20,664 nucleotides of DNA, taken from assembly GCA_003427395.1 (NCBI GenBank), contig BFEA01000574.1:719868-740531 (forward strand), written 5' to 3'. The stretch's first letter is position 1; each line of letters starts with the position of its first letter. A program made the translations under genes and the position numbers. The notes beneath the pieces were generated by a model. That model was not told where the DNA came from. It searched no databases and was given only the letters and a program-made list of their open reading frames with translations. This document shows, one piece after another, positions 7,281 to 15,134 of this stretch. This stretch comes from Chara braunii (taxonomy: Eukaryota; Streptophyta; Charophyceae; Charales; Characeae).

Positions 7281-7855
7281 AAATCAAGGGTTGTTGTCCT
7301 GTTTTAGTCAATGCAAAGAGGTGTTTTTCGGAACTTTTCCTTTTTTTTTTTTCTTTTTTTTTTTTTTTCCACCTTCTACATCGGGGCTCCCACTCCCACC
7401 CCACAGTGGGTAATAGTCGCTTAGACGCTTGCAATGGTCCCCTTCAAACTTCACAGAGTATAGTATCATTGACTCCGCAGATGGACCTGCGGAGCATATG
7501 CTACATAGTACACACACTCTCTCATCCCACCTCCCACAACATCCAGGGCTGCGAAGAGTAGCTAATAACATTGTACCAAAAGAGATGCCGCCGCTTCTCC
7601 AAAGAAGGCAAAAAAAAAAAAAAAAAAGCAAAAAAACCATATCACACACGAGTTGCCCGAGTTTTGGCGAGCCAGTGACATGGAACCGTTGTTGCGAAGC
7701 CCCATACGAGCGCGCAAAGAAAGAAAAGAAGAAAAGAAGAAAAAGAAAAGAACAGATGGCTGTGCCCCAGACAACCTTCCCATCCAACAGACAAGCGGGA
7801 AAAAAAAAGCTCAGCTTAAGGAGACGAGCCTAATGCAGGATTCTATCGAATACGA
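7281..7855. other. No recognisable gene; poly-T, poly-A and GA-rich tracts
   Basis: T-rich 7340-7369, A-rich 7609-7627 and a purine-rich AAAGAAAAGAAG run at 7717-7752 surround mixed sequence. A 134-codon plus-strand frame (7429-7833) and a 159-codon minus-strand frame (7308-7787) cross these tracts, end in Lys- or Phe-rich repeats and lack recognisable domains. Confidence 0.45.
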
Positions 7856-7883
7856 CCAAACAAACAAACAAACAAACAAACAA
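7856..7883. repeat. (AAAC)n microsatellite
   Basis: Seven CAAA tetranucleotides in a row, ending in AAGCTGCC. It lies just upstream of the tRNA-like segment. Confidence 0.95.
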
Positions 7884-7914
7884 AAGCTGCCATATATTGT
7901 GTAGATGAGTGGAG

Positions 7915-7978
7915 ATATGGTACATACAGGCGTGGTGGCTGAATGGTTCACCGTACTTCATACATGTGGCTGTCGATA
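7915..7978 (+). repeat. tRNA-like SINE head (A-box only)
   Basis: GGCGTGGTGGCTGAATGGTT contains a good pol III A box (TGGCTGAATGG, 7935-7945). The surrounding bases (GATATGGTACATAC... and ...ACATGTGGCTGTCGATAA) parallel those around the A box at 12829 (GATAGGTATATGC... and ...ACATGTAACTACAG), which suggests one tRNA-derived repeat family. No B box is visible here, so this copy is decayed or truncated. A-rich sequence and then a U6-like segment follow within about 80 bases. Confidence 0.45.
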
Positions 7979-8040
7979 AACAGATGTTAAAAAGGAAAGG
8001 AAAAGTCTGAAAAAAAAACAAAGTATTTTCAACATCGCAG

Positions 8041-8133
8041 AGACATCCGCTAAAATTGGAACGATACCGAAGAAGATTAGCATGGCCGCTGCACAAGGAT
8101 TTAAAAAAAAGAAAAAGAAAAAGAAAAAAAAGA
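8041..8133 (+). pseudogene. U6 snRNA-derived copy with A-rich tail
   Basis: 8041-8100 reads AGACATCCGCTAAAATTGGA, ACGATACCGAAGAAGATTAG and CATGGCCGCTGCACAAGGAT. This follows U6 snRNA (GGACATCCGATAAAATTGGA, ACGATACAGAGAAGATTAGC, ATGGCCCCTGCGCAAGGATG) almost base for base. Two things argue against function. The ACAGAGA box is altered (ACCGAAGA), and the copy stops at GGAT, losing the last 30 or so bases. It continues instead in an A-rich tail (TTAAAAAAAAGAAAAAGAAA..., to about 8133). The catalytic AGC triad is kept. A truncated snRNA with a 3' A-rich tail is typical of retroposition by a LINE-type machinery. The U6 relationship is strong; the mechanism is inferred. Confidence 0.88.
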
Positions 8134-8419
8134 CATACCTGGCATATCAGATAGATAAAAACTGGATGTACAGGGGCCGAGTCCTAGTTTCCCAAAAAGG
8201 AAGGGGGGGGGGGGGCCCTGAACCCACCTCTAGGTGTAGGATAGGGTACTCACTGTTCGATTGACAAGAGGAGATGGTTTGAGGAGACGAAAGGGGCCTT
8301 ACACTTTTCAAGCACCCCTCAAAAGAGCGGAGAGGACATAGCCTCATTAGTACAAGGATTGGACGATTGTTAAATATTCAATAATCAAAGGGACGCGATC
8401 GACAAAAGGATACATCCCA
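8134..8419. other. Unassigned sequence
   Basis: A G-run of about 13 bases lies at 8202-8214. The rest is mixed sequence with no open frame of interest and no repeat that I matched elsewhere. Confidence 0.4.
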
Positions 8420-9025
8420 GGATACGTAGGAGGCGATTGCCACAATCAACAAGCCGCGAGGGTCATTACACTGGGGGCCTCGCCTCTGAGGTCAGCGGCA
8501 CTGGCATGAAGCAGAGAACAACGCCGTCACACTCCATGAGCTATGCGGAGGTAAGGATCGCGGAATTTGAATGAACGAGCAAGCAGACCAGGAAACATAG
8601 GAGGCGATCGCCACAATCGACAAGCCGCGAGGGTCATTACACTGCCCTCGACTCTGAGGTAAGAGGCACTGGCATGAAGCAGAGAACGACGCCGTCACAT
8701 TCCATGAGACATGCGAGAAAGAGTCTATGGTCTGCCTGCCACTAAGGCATGACGCAGAGAGGGACGGCGTCACATTTGATGAGCCATTCGGGCAAGAGCC
8801 TCGGGTCTGCGTACCACTGAGGCCAGCATTCAGGGCAGACCATCGCACTATGAACGCAACGCCCGTAAGGAACGTGGGAATTGAATGGAACGAGCAAGCG
8901 GACAAGGACACAAAGGAGGCGATTGTCGCAATCAACAAGCCGCGAGGCTCATTACACTTAGGTAGTCTTGGAACAGAGGTGAGAGGCACCCTCACGAAGC
9001 AGAGAGGGATGTCGTGACTTGCAAT
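8420..9025 (+). mobile_element. Decayed non-LTR retrotransposon 3' region in tandem-like copies
   Basis: Three copies of a block run AGGCGAT(T/C)G(C/T)C, CACAATC(A/G)ACAAGCCGCG, AGG(G/C)TCATTACACT and then GAGGCA(C).GGCATGAAGCAGAG. The AGGCGAT anchor sits at 8431, 8602 and 8917, so spacing is 171 and 315 bases. A fourth, partial block with GACGCAGAGAGGGACGGCGT lies between copies 2 and 3. In copies 2 and 3 the block is preceded by G(A/G)AATT(T)GAATG(G)AACGAGCAAGC. Only copy 3 keeps an open frame, which ends in an RNase H-like motif (next entry). I read the whole as repeated fragments of a LINE ORF2 3' end, mutated by stops and small indels. Confidence 0.55.
8727..9017 (+). pseudogene. Remnant of LINE ORF2, RNase H C-terminal motif
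   Basis: This 96-codon open frame contains VRNVGIEWNEQADKDTKEAI at about residues 47-66. It closely matches the last RNase H motif of many non-LTR retrotransposons, in which (H)VGI.GNE.AD..AKEA carries the final catalytic Asp. The upstream part (MVCLPLRHDAERDGVTF...) has no recognisable reverse-transcriptase or RNase H beta-sheet motif. The downstream part ends at a stop shortly after. The same DNA block in copy 2 (near 8570) gives GI-stop-MNEQADQET-stop, so the family is decaying. No start codon context or upstream ORF supports expression. Confidence is moderate because the match is a short motif. Confidence 0.5.
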
Positions 9026-9070
9026 GAGCCATACATACGGGTGAGGTATGTATTAGGTATATTCAATTCA

Positions 9071-9148
9071 CGATGGAAGCACACTTAGGTAGCAGACGAT
9101 GCAAGCAGACTTAGGTAGCAGGCGATGGAAGCAGACTTAGGTAACCGT
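9071..9148 (+). repeat. 26-bp minisatellite, three units
   Basis: CGATG(G/C)AAGCA(C/G)ACTTAGG followed by TAGCAG(A/G) begins at 9071, 9097 and 9123, exactly 26 bases apart. ACACTTAGGTAG also ends RNase H copy 3 at about 8956, so this array may have grown from the retrotransposon 3' end. Confidence 0.9.
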
Positions 9149-9174
9149 CGAGGAGGTGGAATGGATAGCGGGTG

Positions 9175-9480
9175 TTGAGTTGAGGCAGTAGGAAGCCTCA
9201 GGAATCATCGCAGGACACCTCAGTACTCAATGAGGCGCATGGATTACTAAGTATTGAATTAGGGCAGGAATCATCAGAGGATACCTCAGTACTCGGCGTA
9301 TCGGATCGGCGTACGACGATGCAGGCGCAGGAATCGGGGGACGACATGGCAGCACTCAATTACGCACGATGAATGCTGGGCGTTGAGTTGAGATGGCAAG
9401 CAGGATCGAGAATAAGAAGTGGACATGGTTGCAGTCCATGAGGCAAAGGGATACTGAGTATTTAAGTAGGCTGGGATGCA
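9175..9480 (+). repeat. Degenerate tandem repeat, unit about 60-80 bp
   Basis: CAGGAATCATCGCAGGACAC, CAGGAATCATCAGAGGATAC, CAGGAATCGGGGGACGACAT and CAGGATCGAGAATAAGAAGT start successive units at about 9209, 9261, 9326 and 9401. Each is followed by a variant of CTCAGTACTCAATGAGGCGC and GT(A)TTGAGTTGAG. Spacing is irregular. A 122-codon minus-strand frame over it (9286-9654) has no motif and is treated as a repeat artefact. Confidence 0.7.
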
Positions 9481-9490
9481 GACACCGGAC

Positions 9491-9566
9491 GGGTGTATCT
9501 CAGTTGGTACACCCATGAACCGTTGAAATAAAGACCCATGTTCGAATCCAGGGTGGGACACAGGCT
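9491..9566 (+). repeat. tRNA-like segment with A and B boxes
   Basis: GGGTGTATCTCAGTTGGTAC resembles a tRNA 5' half (A-box region 9495-9508), and TGTTCGAATCCA at 9539-9550 is a good B box at normal spacing. The acceptor and T stems do not pair properly, so it is a pseudo-tRNA or a SINE head. The 5' half resembles the tRNA-Lys-like gene at 20523 (GGTGTATAGCTTAGTTGGTA). TTGAAATAAAG occurs inside it and again at 9664, after the end of the unit. Confidence 0.55.
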
Positions 9567-9659
9567 CAGGAAGTCGATGAGCGAATCCCTTGGGACCTAC
9601 CAGGGTCGTTTGTGAAGTTAGCGGATTGGGGTTCGTCGTCATGCCAGGCCCCACTGTCC

Positions 9660-10283
9660 TACCTTGAAATAAAGAACAACAGGTTATTGGGGTCTCACTA
9701 GAGATCAGATGAGCCTAGATCAGACAAGGTTCTCAGCTAATAGGCACAAGAAGAGGGTGCTAAACTGCAAGCAAAGTCAGAAAAGACCATAATCTATTGC
9801 ATACAGAATCACAGATGGATCGGTGCATGTCTTTCTTTCCCCACCAACTTCTCATTTTCCCTTGCCCAGTGTCTATTGCTGAGGTGGGTCTTTGAGCATT
9901 GCTATTGTTTCGCATCTAAGAGTTGAGGGAGAGGGAGGCTTTATGACAACTCATGCAGGCAGCATTGCTGACAAGACGACGAGACAGGTGAGAGAGTCAT
10001 TTCCATAATCAACCACGCAAAACGATTACTCAAATCGCACATTGTACACGATAGAGGGGTGCAGGGCGAAAACCACACACCCCAGCAACAGCTGGATGAA
10101 AGCTGTGCATCAAAAGCACAGAAGGGCCACCAAGGTAGATCCTCAAAACACCAGTGGACGGACGCTTGGTCAATGAAGAACAGTTGATGCTTCGTGTTGC
10201 ATTTTCACCCACAGCGGATAACTTTATCCGCCGCAGATAAGCCAGACACTGGTGTCAACATGGAGCTTCATCGCAGCCGAGCG

Positions 10284-10286
<3 letters not shown>
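9660..10286. other. No recognisable gene
   Basis: Unremarkable mixed sequence. The only open frames on either strand are short and without motifs. GCGGATAACTTTATCCGC at about 10213-10230 is an almost perfect 18-base palindrome, probably part of another small inverted repeat. Confidence 0.4.

Positions 10287-10361
<75 letters not shown>
10287..10361. repeat. (GA)n microsatellite
   Basis: A near-perfect GA dinucleotide run of 75 bases, preceded by AGCGAGCGA. It produces Glu-Arg (+) and Leu-Ser (-) frames that are not genes. Confidence 0.97.
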
Positions 10362-10364
<3 letters not shown>

Positions 10365-10927
10365 ACGGGACGTACAGACACTACTAGAAACGAAAGGAGA
10401 TTAAGAAAGGAAGATCTCGGTGCTTGAAAGGAAAAGCATCGCACTCTCCTCTCCCAAAGAAGACTACATATACAAAACCACAAACACCTGGGCAACTGCA
10501 ACAACTGCCACCTGTCATGACCTCTGAGCCTAGACTGCCTGCCATATTTTGTAATAAAGGCAGCAGGCAATCACCGCCGCGTTGTGCATTCCATCTGGCA
10601 GAACATCTGCAGAGGACGCATCCTCTGTGACCCAAAGAGCCCTCCGCTCATGCCATTTCAGGGAGAATGGATGGAGAGTGGAGAGTACAAGATTGACTAT
10701 ATATCACACCCATGGAAGGGGAACAAGCTATGTGTATGCACGTAGACAAAAGCAGAGCTTAGGACTACGGGAGGGAAAAACTCAGAGCAAAAAGAAGGCA
10801 TGTCCAAGAGATTGGGGAAGGACAGGCCCTTGTGTGCCGGCACGGCACACAGTTCCATAAAATGGGGAGACATAAGTAATTGATTGACAAGCCAGGCAGG
10901 AAAAAAAGACAAGGGCAAAAAGTAAGT
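10362..10927. other. No recognisable gene
   Basis: Mixed sequence with CAGCAGGCAATCACC and AAATGGGGAGACATAAG. Frames up to about 100 codons occur on both strands but overlap heavily, start in the GA repeat or lack motifs. Nothing indicates function. Confidence 0.4.
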
Positions 10928-11230
10928 ATGGAGACACAAGATGTGCATCCCTGGCTGCGCGCATGGGCAGATGACATCGATGAGAAGTTCGGCGATGGCG
11001 TCGTTCGTTTGCTTGCCCAAACCTACTCGAGGCTACAACCCTGATCACCGCAGCACCATCCGACGCCTTATTACACAACGCTGCGCCTGATCCTCGAGGG
11101 AGACGAATCTCTCCGAAGTCATCACGATTCTCCCCACGGTCACGACGTCGAAGGTACGGCTACCAGATTCGGGAGCGCTTTCAACAAGCTGGCGGTCTTC
11201 AAGAACGGCCTGCACCAAAACGACCGTTGA
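10928..11230 (+). pseudogene. Hypothetical coding remnant, 100 codons, one internal TGA
   Basis: Starting at ATG 10928, one frame reads METQDVHPWLRAWADDIDEK and on to LLAQTYSRLQP, then TGA at 11042-11044. The same frame stays open to TGA at 11228-11230 and includes LRLILEGDESLRSHHDSP and RFGSAFNKLAVFKNG. Composition here is more protein-like than elsewhere in the window: acidic and hydrophobic residues are mixed, with no low complexity. I do not recognise the protein. It may be a broken gene, an exon or chance. Upstream the frame is open only to 10880, and no promoter or homologous neighbour supports it. A sequencing error at the TGA cannot be excluded. Confidence 0.17.
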
Positions 11231-11277
11231 AACCTACTGATTGTCAAAGGCCTGTGAACCCATATACTCGCTTCAAG

Positions 11278-11419
11278 AGCTTTTCTTTCCCTCCCTGCAC
11301 CCCACCCCAACCCCATTCGCAATCCCCTTTCCCCCCCCCTTTCACCCCTTCCCCGGCCCCCCCTTGGACCCCACCCCATCCATACACACACAGACACACC
11401 CACACACACACACACACAA
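11278..11419. repeat. C-rich pyrimidine tract and (CA)n repeat
   Basis: TTTTCTTTCCCTCCCTGCAC and long CCCC-rich stretches (11325-11375) lead into (CA)n at 11386-11418 with GACACACC interruptions. Gly-, Pro- and Cys/Val-rich frames arise from it. Confidence 0.85.
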
Positions 11420-12189
11420 GTGCAACCTCCTGTCAACATTCTAAATCCTACGTTTCCTATCCGCAACAATATGTCGAATCTGTAATCCCAAACCTGCTAC
11501 TACTCATGCAGACTCAGCGACACCTTCTCCACACACAAACCGACAGGCACAACTTCAGCTCCGCACAGGAGTTCGCACAACGACCAACCCTGGCGTAGCC
11601 GCATAATTCCCAACCCACACGCCTTTCACAGATCAGTCGACAAAACCAGTATGCAGGTGAAGGGGCGCGATAAGACGGACAAAAATTGAAAAAAAAATAT
11701 ACGCCTCGTAAAAAATGGTTGAAGCTCTGCAGTTACTTAAAAAAAAAAAAAAAAACCTTTCAGAGAGACGGAAGCGCAACATTTGCCAGCGAGTGTAGAT
11801 AGGCATACAGTCGCTGATCTTCGAACAAGCATTATCCAAGGCGGTATAACATCAAAAAGCAAAGCACAAAACTACCAAGCCTAGCATGAGAAAAAAAAAC
11901 AGAGATCGGAGAGGCGGCAGACAGCTATGGCACAAAAAAAATAAAAAAAATAAAAAATATTTAAATTAACAAAAAAAACTTCGGAAACGGAAAATAAACC
12001 AACCATAGAAGGGAAAGCAAAGATAGTAGTCGCTTGCCACCAACCCGCCAAAGAGGCTGAAAACAGAACAGATACGAAGGGCAGAGTGCTCAGATGCCCG
12101 AATGAGCCGATCAAAGCGACTTAGACTTTTGTTTCGTTCATTCCACAGCCTTGTGGCCTTCATACGCATCATATATACATATACCCCAG
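11420..12189. other. No recognisable gene; A-rich tracts
   Basis: A-tracts at 11687-11694, 11739-11755, 11889-11897 and 11934-11978 (the last runs AAAAAAAATAAAAAAAATAA). Mixed sequence lies between. I see no tRNA, snRNA or coding signal. Confidence 0.4.
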
Positions 12190-12399
12190 ATGAGTCATCA
12201 ACAAAGGAAGGATAACAAGGTTGTCACAACTGACATCTTAGGCCTTATAAACATGAGCAAATCCTTTTGGCGCTTATTACGATGGCATGGCTTATGTGTA
12301 CCAAATAAAGGCCCAAAAGTCATTTCCGCCCACTCAGGCATCATTTACGACTCCTTAAAAGACTTTTTTCAGTCACTCCGACAAGTCGTGAGGGATTAA
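12190..12399 (+). CDS. Hypothetical small ORF, 69 codons, unrecognised
   Basis: ATG at 12190 opens MSHQQRKDNKVVTTDILGLI and continues NMSKSFWRLLRWHGLCVPNK to TAA at 12397-12399. The peptide is basic in the middle, with no low complexity, but matches no family I recognise. There is no upstream A-rich promoter motif I can defend and no neighbour. A second, non-ATG frame (12480-12776) ends in a Cys/His-rich stretch (CYVRAYNCHTHLIAECYHHR). Its Cys/His spacing loosely recalls a zinc knuckle, but no known CCHC pattern fits. Both could be remnants of one decayed element. Confidence 0.15.
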   Translation: MSHQQRKDNKVVTTDILGLINMSKSFWRLLRWHGLCVPNKGPKVISAHSGIIYDSLKDFFQSLRQVVRD

Positions 12400-12812
12400 C
12401 ATACCGAATATAACATCCGCAGTCAAACAACTCTTGATACTTAGAGGAATAAACCAGTTCCCAGAGGAGTCTCTACAGTTTGCGTACCATCGGTGCGAAC
12501 AAAAGAGGCAAGTCAAAGATCGCAAAGCTCATAATAACAGATTGCCACGGAAACCCATCTGCGCAGCAACCGCAATGCTACAGGCAGAGCGTATCGGAAC
12601 CTGACGTAAACTTGTCAGACACTGCAGGCTTATCATTACAGTTAGTCCCCCTACCAGTATGTTATGTCAGGGCTTACAACTGTCACACACACTTAATTGC
12701 AGAGTGTTATCACCACCGTCCCGCCCTGCATAAGACAGGAGTCTACGGCTCCCAGCATTGTAGAATTCTTCTATGAGAAACACTCAGAGAGCTTATAGAA
12801 CAGAGATGATAG

Positions 12813-12905
12813 GTATATGCGGCCCATGTGGCGGAACGGTATACACTGTACAGTACTCTACACATGTAACTACAGTTCACGAGTTCGAATGCTGACGGAG
12901 TTGGA
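12813..12905 (+). repeat. tRNA-derived SINE-like head with A and B boxes
   Basis: GGCCCATGTGGCGGAACGGT contains the A box TGGCGGAACGG (12829-12839), and CACGAGTTCGAATGC contains a B box-like AGTTCGAATGC (12882-12892). Box spacing, about 53 bases start to start, suits a class II-length tRNA. The 3' acceptor strand does not pair with the 5' one, so this is a pseudo-tRNA or SINE promoter. The flanks resemble those of the A-box segment at 7915. Confidence 0.5.
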
Positions 12906-13227
12906 TACATAGAATGATGTTAGGTACTTGTACACACCATGAGAGACATCAACCATGCAAGTCTCTAGGCCCTTTCCTATGCGTACACGGTGAACTTCAG
13001 GGTTTACGGCATCTATGTAAATATGGATCAACGACGTGAAACACAACATCCAAGTGAACATCTACCTTCTCCGGATAATCACGCTTCTGTGGATGACTTG
13101 AATTAGGTTAGAAAGGCTTGTTAGGAATTCTGAGGGTTGTGAGCATTTGTAGGAGGATTTGTAGGACCTTTGTGTCAGCCTACTGCATGAGTAGTTCCTT
13201 AATAGGTCATTAGATATTCACAGACTG
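12906..13227. other. No recognisable gene
   Basis: Mixed sequence downstream of the tRNA-like head; possibly its SINE body. There is no motif I can name and no repeat copy elsewhere in the window. Confidence 0.35.
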
Positions 13228-13288
13228 AAAAAAAAAAAAAAAAAAAAAAAAAAATCACAGAATTAAAAAAAAAAAAAAAAAAAAAAAA
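13228..13288. repeat. Twin poly-A tracts
   Basis: A27 at 13228-13254 and A24 at 13265-13288 are separated by only TCACAGAATT. The first is preceded by TTCACAGACTG, so the short TCACAGA motif precedes each run. This looks like local duplication of a retroposon tail. Confidence 0.85.
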
Positions 13289-13433
13289 GGCGGGACATGG
13301 CACCACTGGACCACTGGATAAATCACCAACACATATCTGCAAGACACTGAGTAGTGTAACAACACAACACGGGAAGAGAATCATAACAGATTTCTAAACG
13401 GACAACACCACAACTCCCGCCAAGGAACAGAAT

Positions 13434-13513
13434 AACAGTGCAACAACTCTTCTAATCAAAGGAATGTTCAGAAGATCATGACATATGATGACACCGCACC
13501 AATCAAATCTATT
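13434..13513 (+). repeat. Family D repeat, copy 1
   Basis: ACAGTGCAACAACTCTTCTA, then ATCAAAGGAATG, then TGACATATGATGACACCGCA and CCAATCAAATCTATTGA. The same order recurs at 13821. Between the two, GCGCTTCTAAATCAAAGCAC at about 13648-13667 may be a short third relic. Confidence 0.7.
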
Positions 13514-13820
13514 GATCGACGAATTTAGCTGACGAGCGCGGCTCGCCAGCAGAGCATAGTGGGCCCCAAACCCTCCATTCTTGGCTAATGCAACCCCCAT
13601 TCCCAATAAGCATATGTCTACACGTTGTGTGCGCTCCCTGAATCGCAGCGCTTCTAAATCAAAGCACTACTCGCATGGGCTCTCTGCATCGAGTAATACA
13701 GCCGTACAGGGCCACCTACAATACATGTAAAATCGACTAAGCGACCAGAGAAGATGAGAAGGAAAGCACAAAAAAAGCATCTTAACTGACGAACTAACTA
13801 CCGCAGCCACAAGCGAACGA
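13514..13820. other. No recognisable gene
   Basis: Mixed sequence between the two family D copies, including GACGAGCGCGGCTCGCCAGC (partly palindromic, about 13532). No coding or RNA signal was seen. Confidence 0.35.
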
Positions 13821-13900
13821 ACAGTGCAACAGCTCCTCTAAATCGGAGGACTACACACACTGGTGACGTATGATGAAGTAGCAGTCAATCAAATCCACCA
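13821..13900 (+). repeat. Family D repeat, copy 2
   Basis: ACAGTGCAACAGCTCCTCTA, AATCGGAGGACTAC, TGACGTATGATGAAGTAGCA and GTCAATCAAATCCACCA match copy 1 (13434-13513) block by block. The inner CTCC TCTAAATC GGAG can form a short stem-loop. It may be a small RNA-derived element, but no pol III box is evident. Confidence 0.7.
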
Positions 13901-13960
13901 ACCAACCAGCTTACTTGACCCCACCGGTTTCCTTTGGATGGCTGTACCGAACTTCTTTCC

Positions 13961-14157
13961 TTAAACCATTAGTATACCCGGGCCTGCAGGCCCCTTGCTG
14001 CACGCCACGGTTTTCGGAACACCGCCAGAGGCGCCCTTTTTTTCCTTTTTTAGGTGGCGTCGCCAGCCATCGTGGTCTGCTAGGCCGAGCATCCGAAATT
14101 TGTGTAGGCTGCAAGTTTCTTTTTCAGCAAGGTTGGGGCTGTGTACTGCCGGTTTAA
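13961..14157 (+). mobile_element. Family B MITE-like element, intact-looking copy
   Basis: The left end is TTAAACCATTAGTATACCCG (TTAA 13961-13964). The right end is GGCTGTGTACTGCCGGTTTAA, in part (TTAA 14154-14157). The terminal 13 bases are imperfect inverted repeats, and TTAA on both sides fits a target-site duplication. The body has the 14-base palindrome GGGCCTGCAGGCCC at 13979-13992, then CACGGTTTTCGGAACACCGC, a T-tract, GGTGGCGTCGCCAGCCATCG and GTTTCTTTTTCAGCAAGGTT. All are shared with the copy at 4365-4550. It carries no coding capacity. TTAA targeting is known for piggyBac-type elements; that this is one is inferred. Confidence 0.65.
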
Positions 14158-14779
14158 TACTTCTCCTGCCGACCTTCCCATTTCCCCTTCTGCCGCTTCA
14201 TATCTTCGCTCGTCTCTTCCCGCTGCCTCTTTTTCCCCCGTCGCTCTCCTCGTCCTCCATTCCTCGTATTCCAAACGCTACCCAGTCGCAATCCCTGTAC
14301 AGTACCCGAAATCTTACTGTGACACTCCGTCACTTCAGTCGCAGATAATGTTCATAAACTCCATCGCACCCTGCCTAGCTCATTCTGAAATGGTGCCTAA
14401 AGAACACGAGCAACCATCCCGGATGGCGCTAGACCCAAGCCAGGCATGGAAAATGCCTTCGTTAAGTTCGTTATCCATAAACGATACCTGAATACAGTTG
14501 AGGGTAGCGGTTGCCGCGCTTCCTGGCTGATATCACCCCCATTTCTGCATAACACTAAACTCAATCACTTGTGGGAGCGGACTCCACTCACTTTCGGCAC
14601 TGCACTGTATCAGACTTGTTCCATGGATTGTATATCTAGGTCAATCCCTGGAGCAACCACCTAAGTGCATTGCTTGAATACGTCGATATCCATCGCACAT
14701 TCTCCTAATATTATCCCAGAAACATAACTCGTTCTCTAGACGGCAACCGAGTGCTCCCTCAGCGTCTTCGTTCCAATAC
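14158..14779. other. No recognisable gene
   Basis: Mixed sequence, pyrimidine-rich at 14160-14260 (TTCCCATTTCCCCTTCTGCC and similar). A 116-codon frame (14141-14491, +) starts inside the family B right end and has no motif. It ends at the mate-pair junction, so continuity on the far side cannot be assumed. Confidence 0.4.
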
Positions 14780-14817
14780 CTGTCTCTTATACACATCTAG
14801 ATGTGTATAAGAGACAG
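14780..14817. other. Tn5/Nextera mate-pair junction adapter (sequencing artefact)
   Basis: 14780-14798 is CTGTCTCTTATACACATCT and 14799-14817 is AGATGTGTATAAGAGACAG, the two 19-base Tn5 mosaic ends back to back with no spacer. This is the exact biotin-junction sequence left when Nextera mate-pair fragments are circularised. It is not native to the genome. The bases on the two sides may come from sites several kilobases apart. Confidence 0.97.
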
Positions 14818-15134
14818 CCACTACTCCTAATTGTAGGCATGTGGGGAACCCCATAGCAGCCAGATTTCTGACCGTCGATCTGCATGATTTACTCAATTTT
14901 ACTGTCAAAAATGGAGAACCATGGTAAGTGGAACCCTACCACTCGTCAAGCATCAGTAGCAGTTGGGCCAGAGAGCATCTCCCTAAACGCGCGTAATAAA
15001 GCATATGATCTAAAGTTCCCTATGTTGAAAACATGTCATCTTTTTTCAGGAATTTTGTCTTCCCTCATTTGGGCAATTCTCAATCCATGAGTGCCATCCT
15101 GAACTTTGGTGTAATACTGACTCGGTACCTCCAC
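14818..15134. other. No recognisable gene
   Basis: Mixed sequence directly after the adapter junction. The 68-codon frame 14884-15090 lacks motifs. Nothing else was seen. Confidence 0.4.

Noticed and set aside
8492-8995. 167-codon minus-strand frame in the LINE block
   Set aside because: It is antisense to the RNase H-like frame and repeats only because the DNA block repeats; no domain is recognisable.
8420-9148. Regular repeats considered as a CRISPR array
   Set aside because: Units are irregular (171, 315 and 26 base spacings), spacers are not unique and no cas gene is present; the organism is eukaryotic.
11140-11469. 109-codon minus-strand frame with Gly/Arg and Cys/Val runs
   Set aside because: It follows the C-rich tract and CA repeat.
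14780-14817. 38-base perfect palindrome considered as a natural cruciform or transposon junction
   Set aside because: It is exactly two Tn5 mosaic ends in mate-pair junction form, so it is a library artefact.
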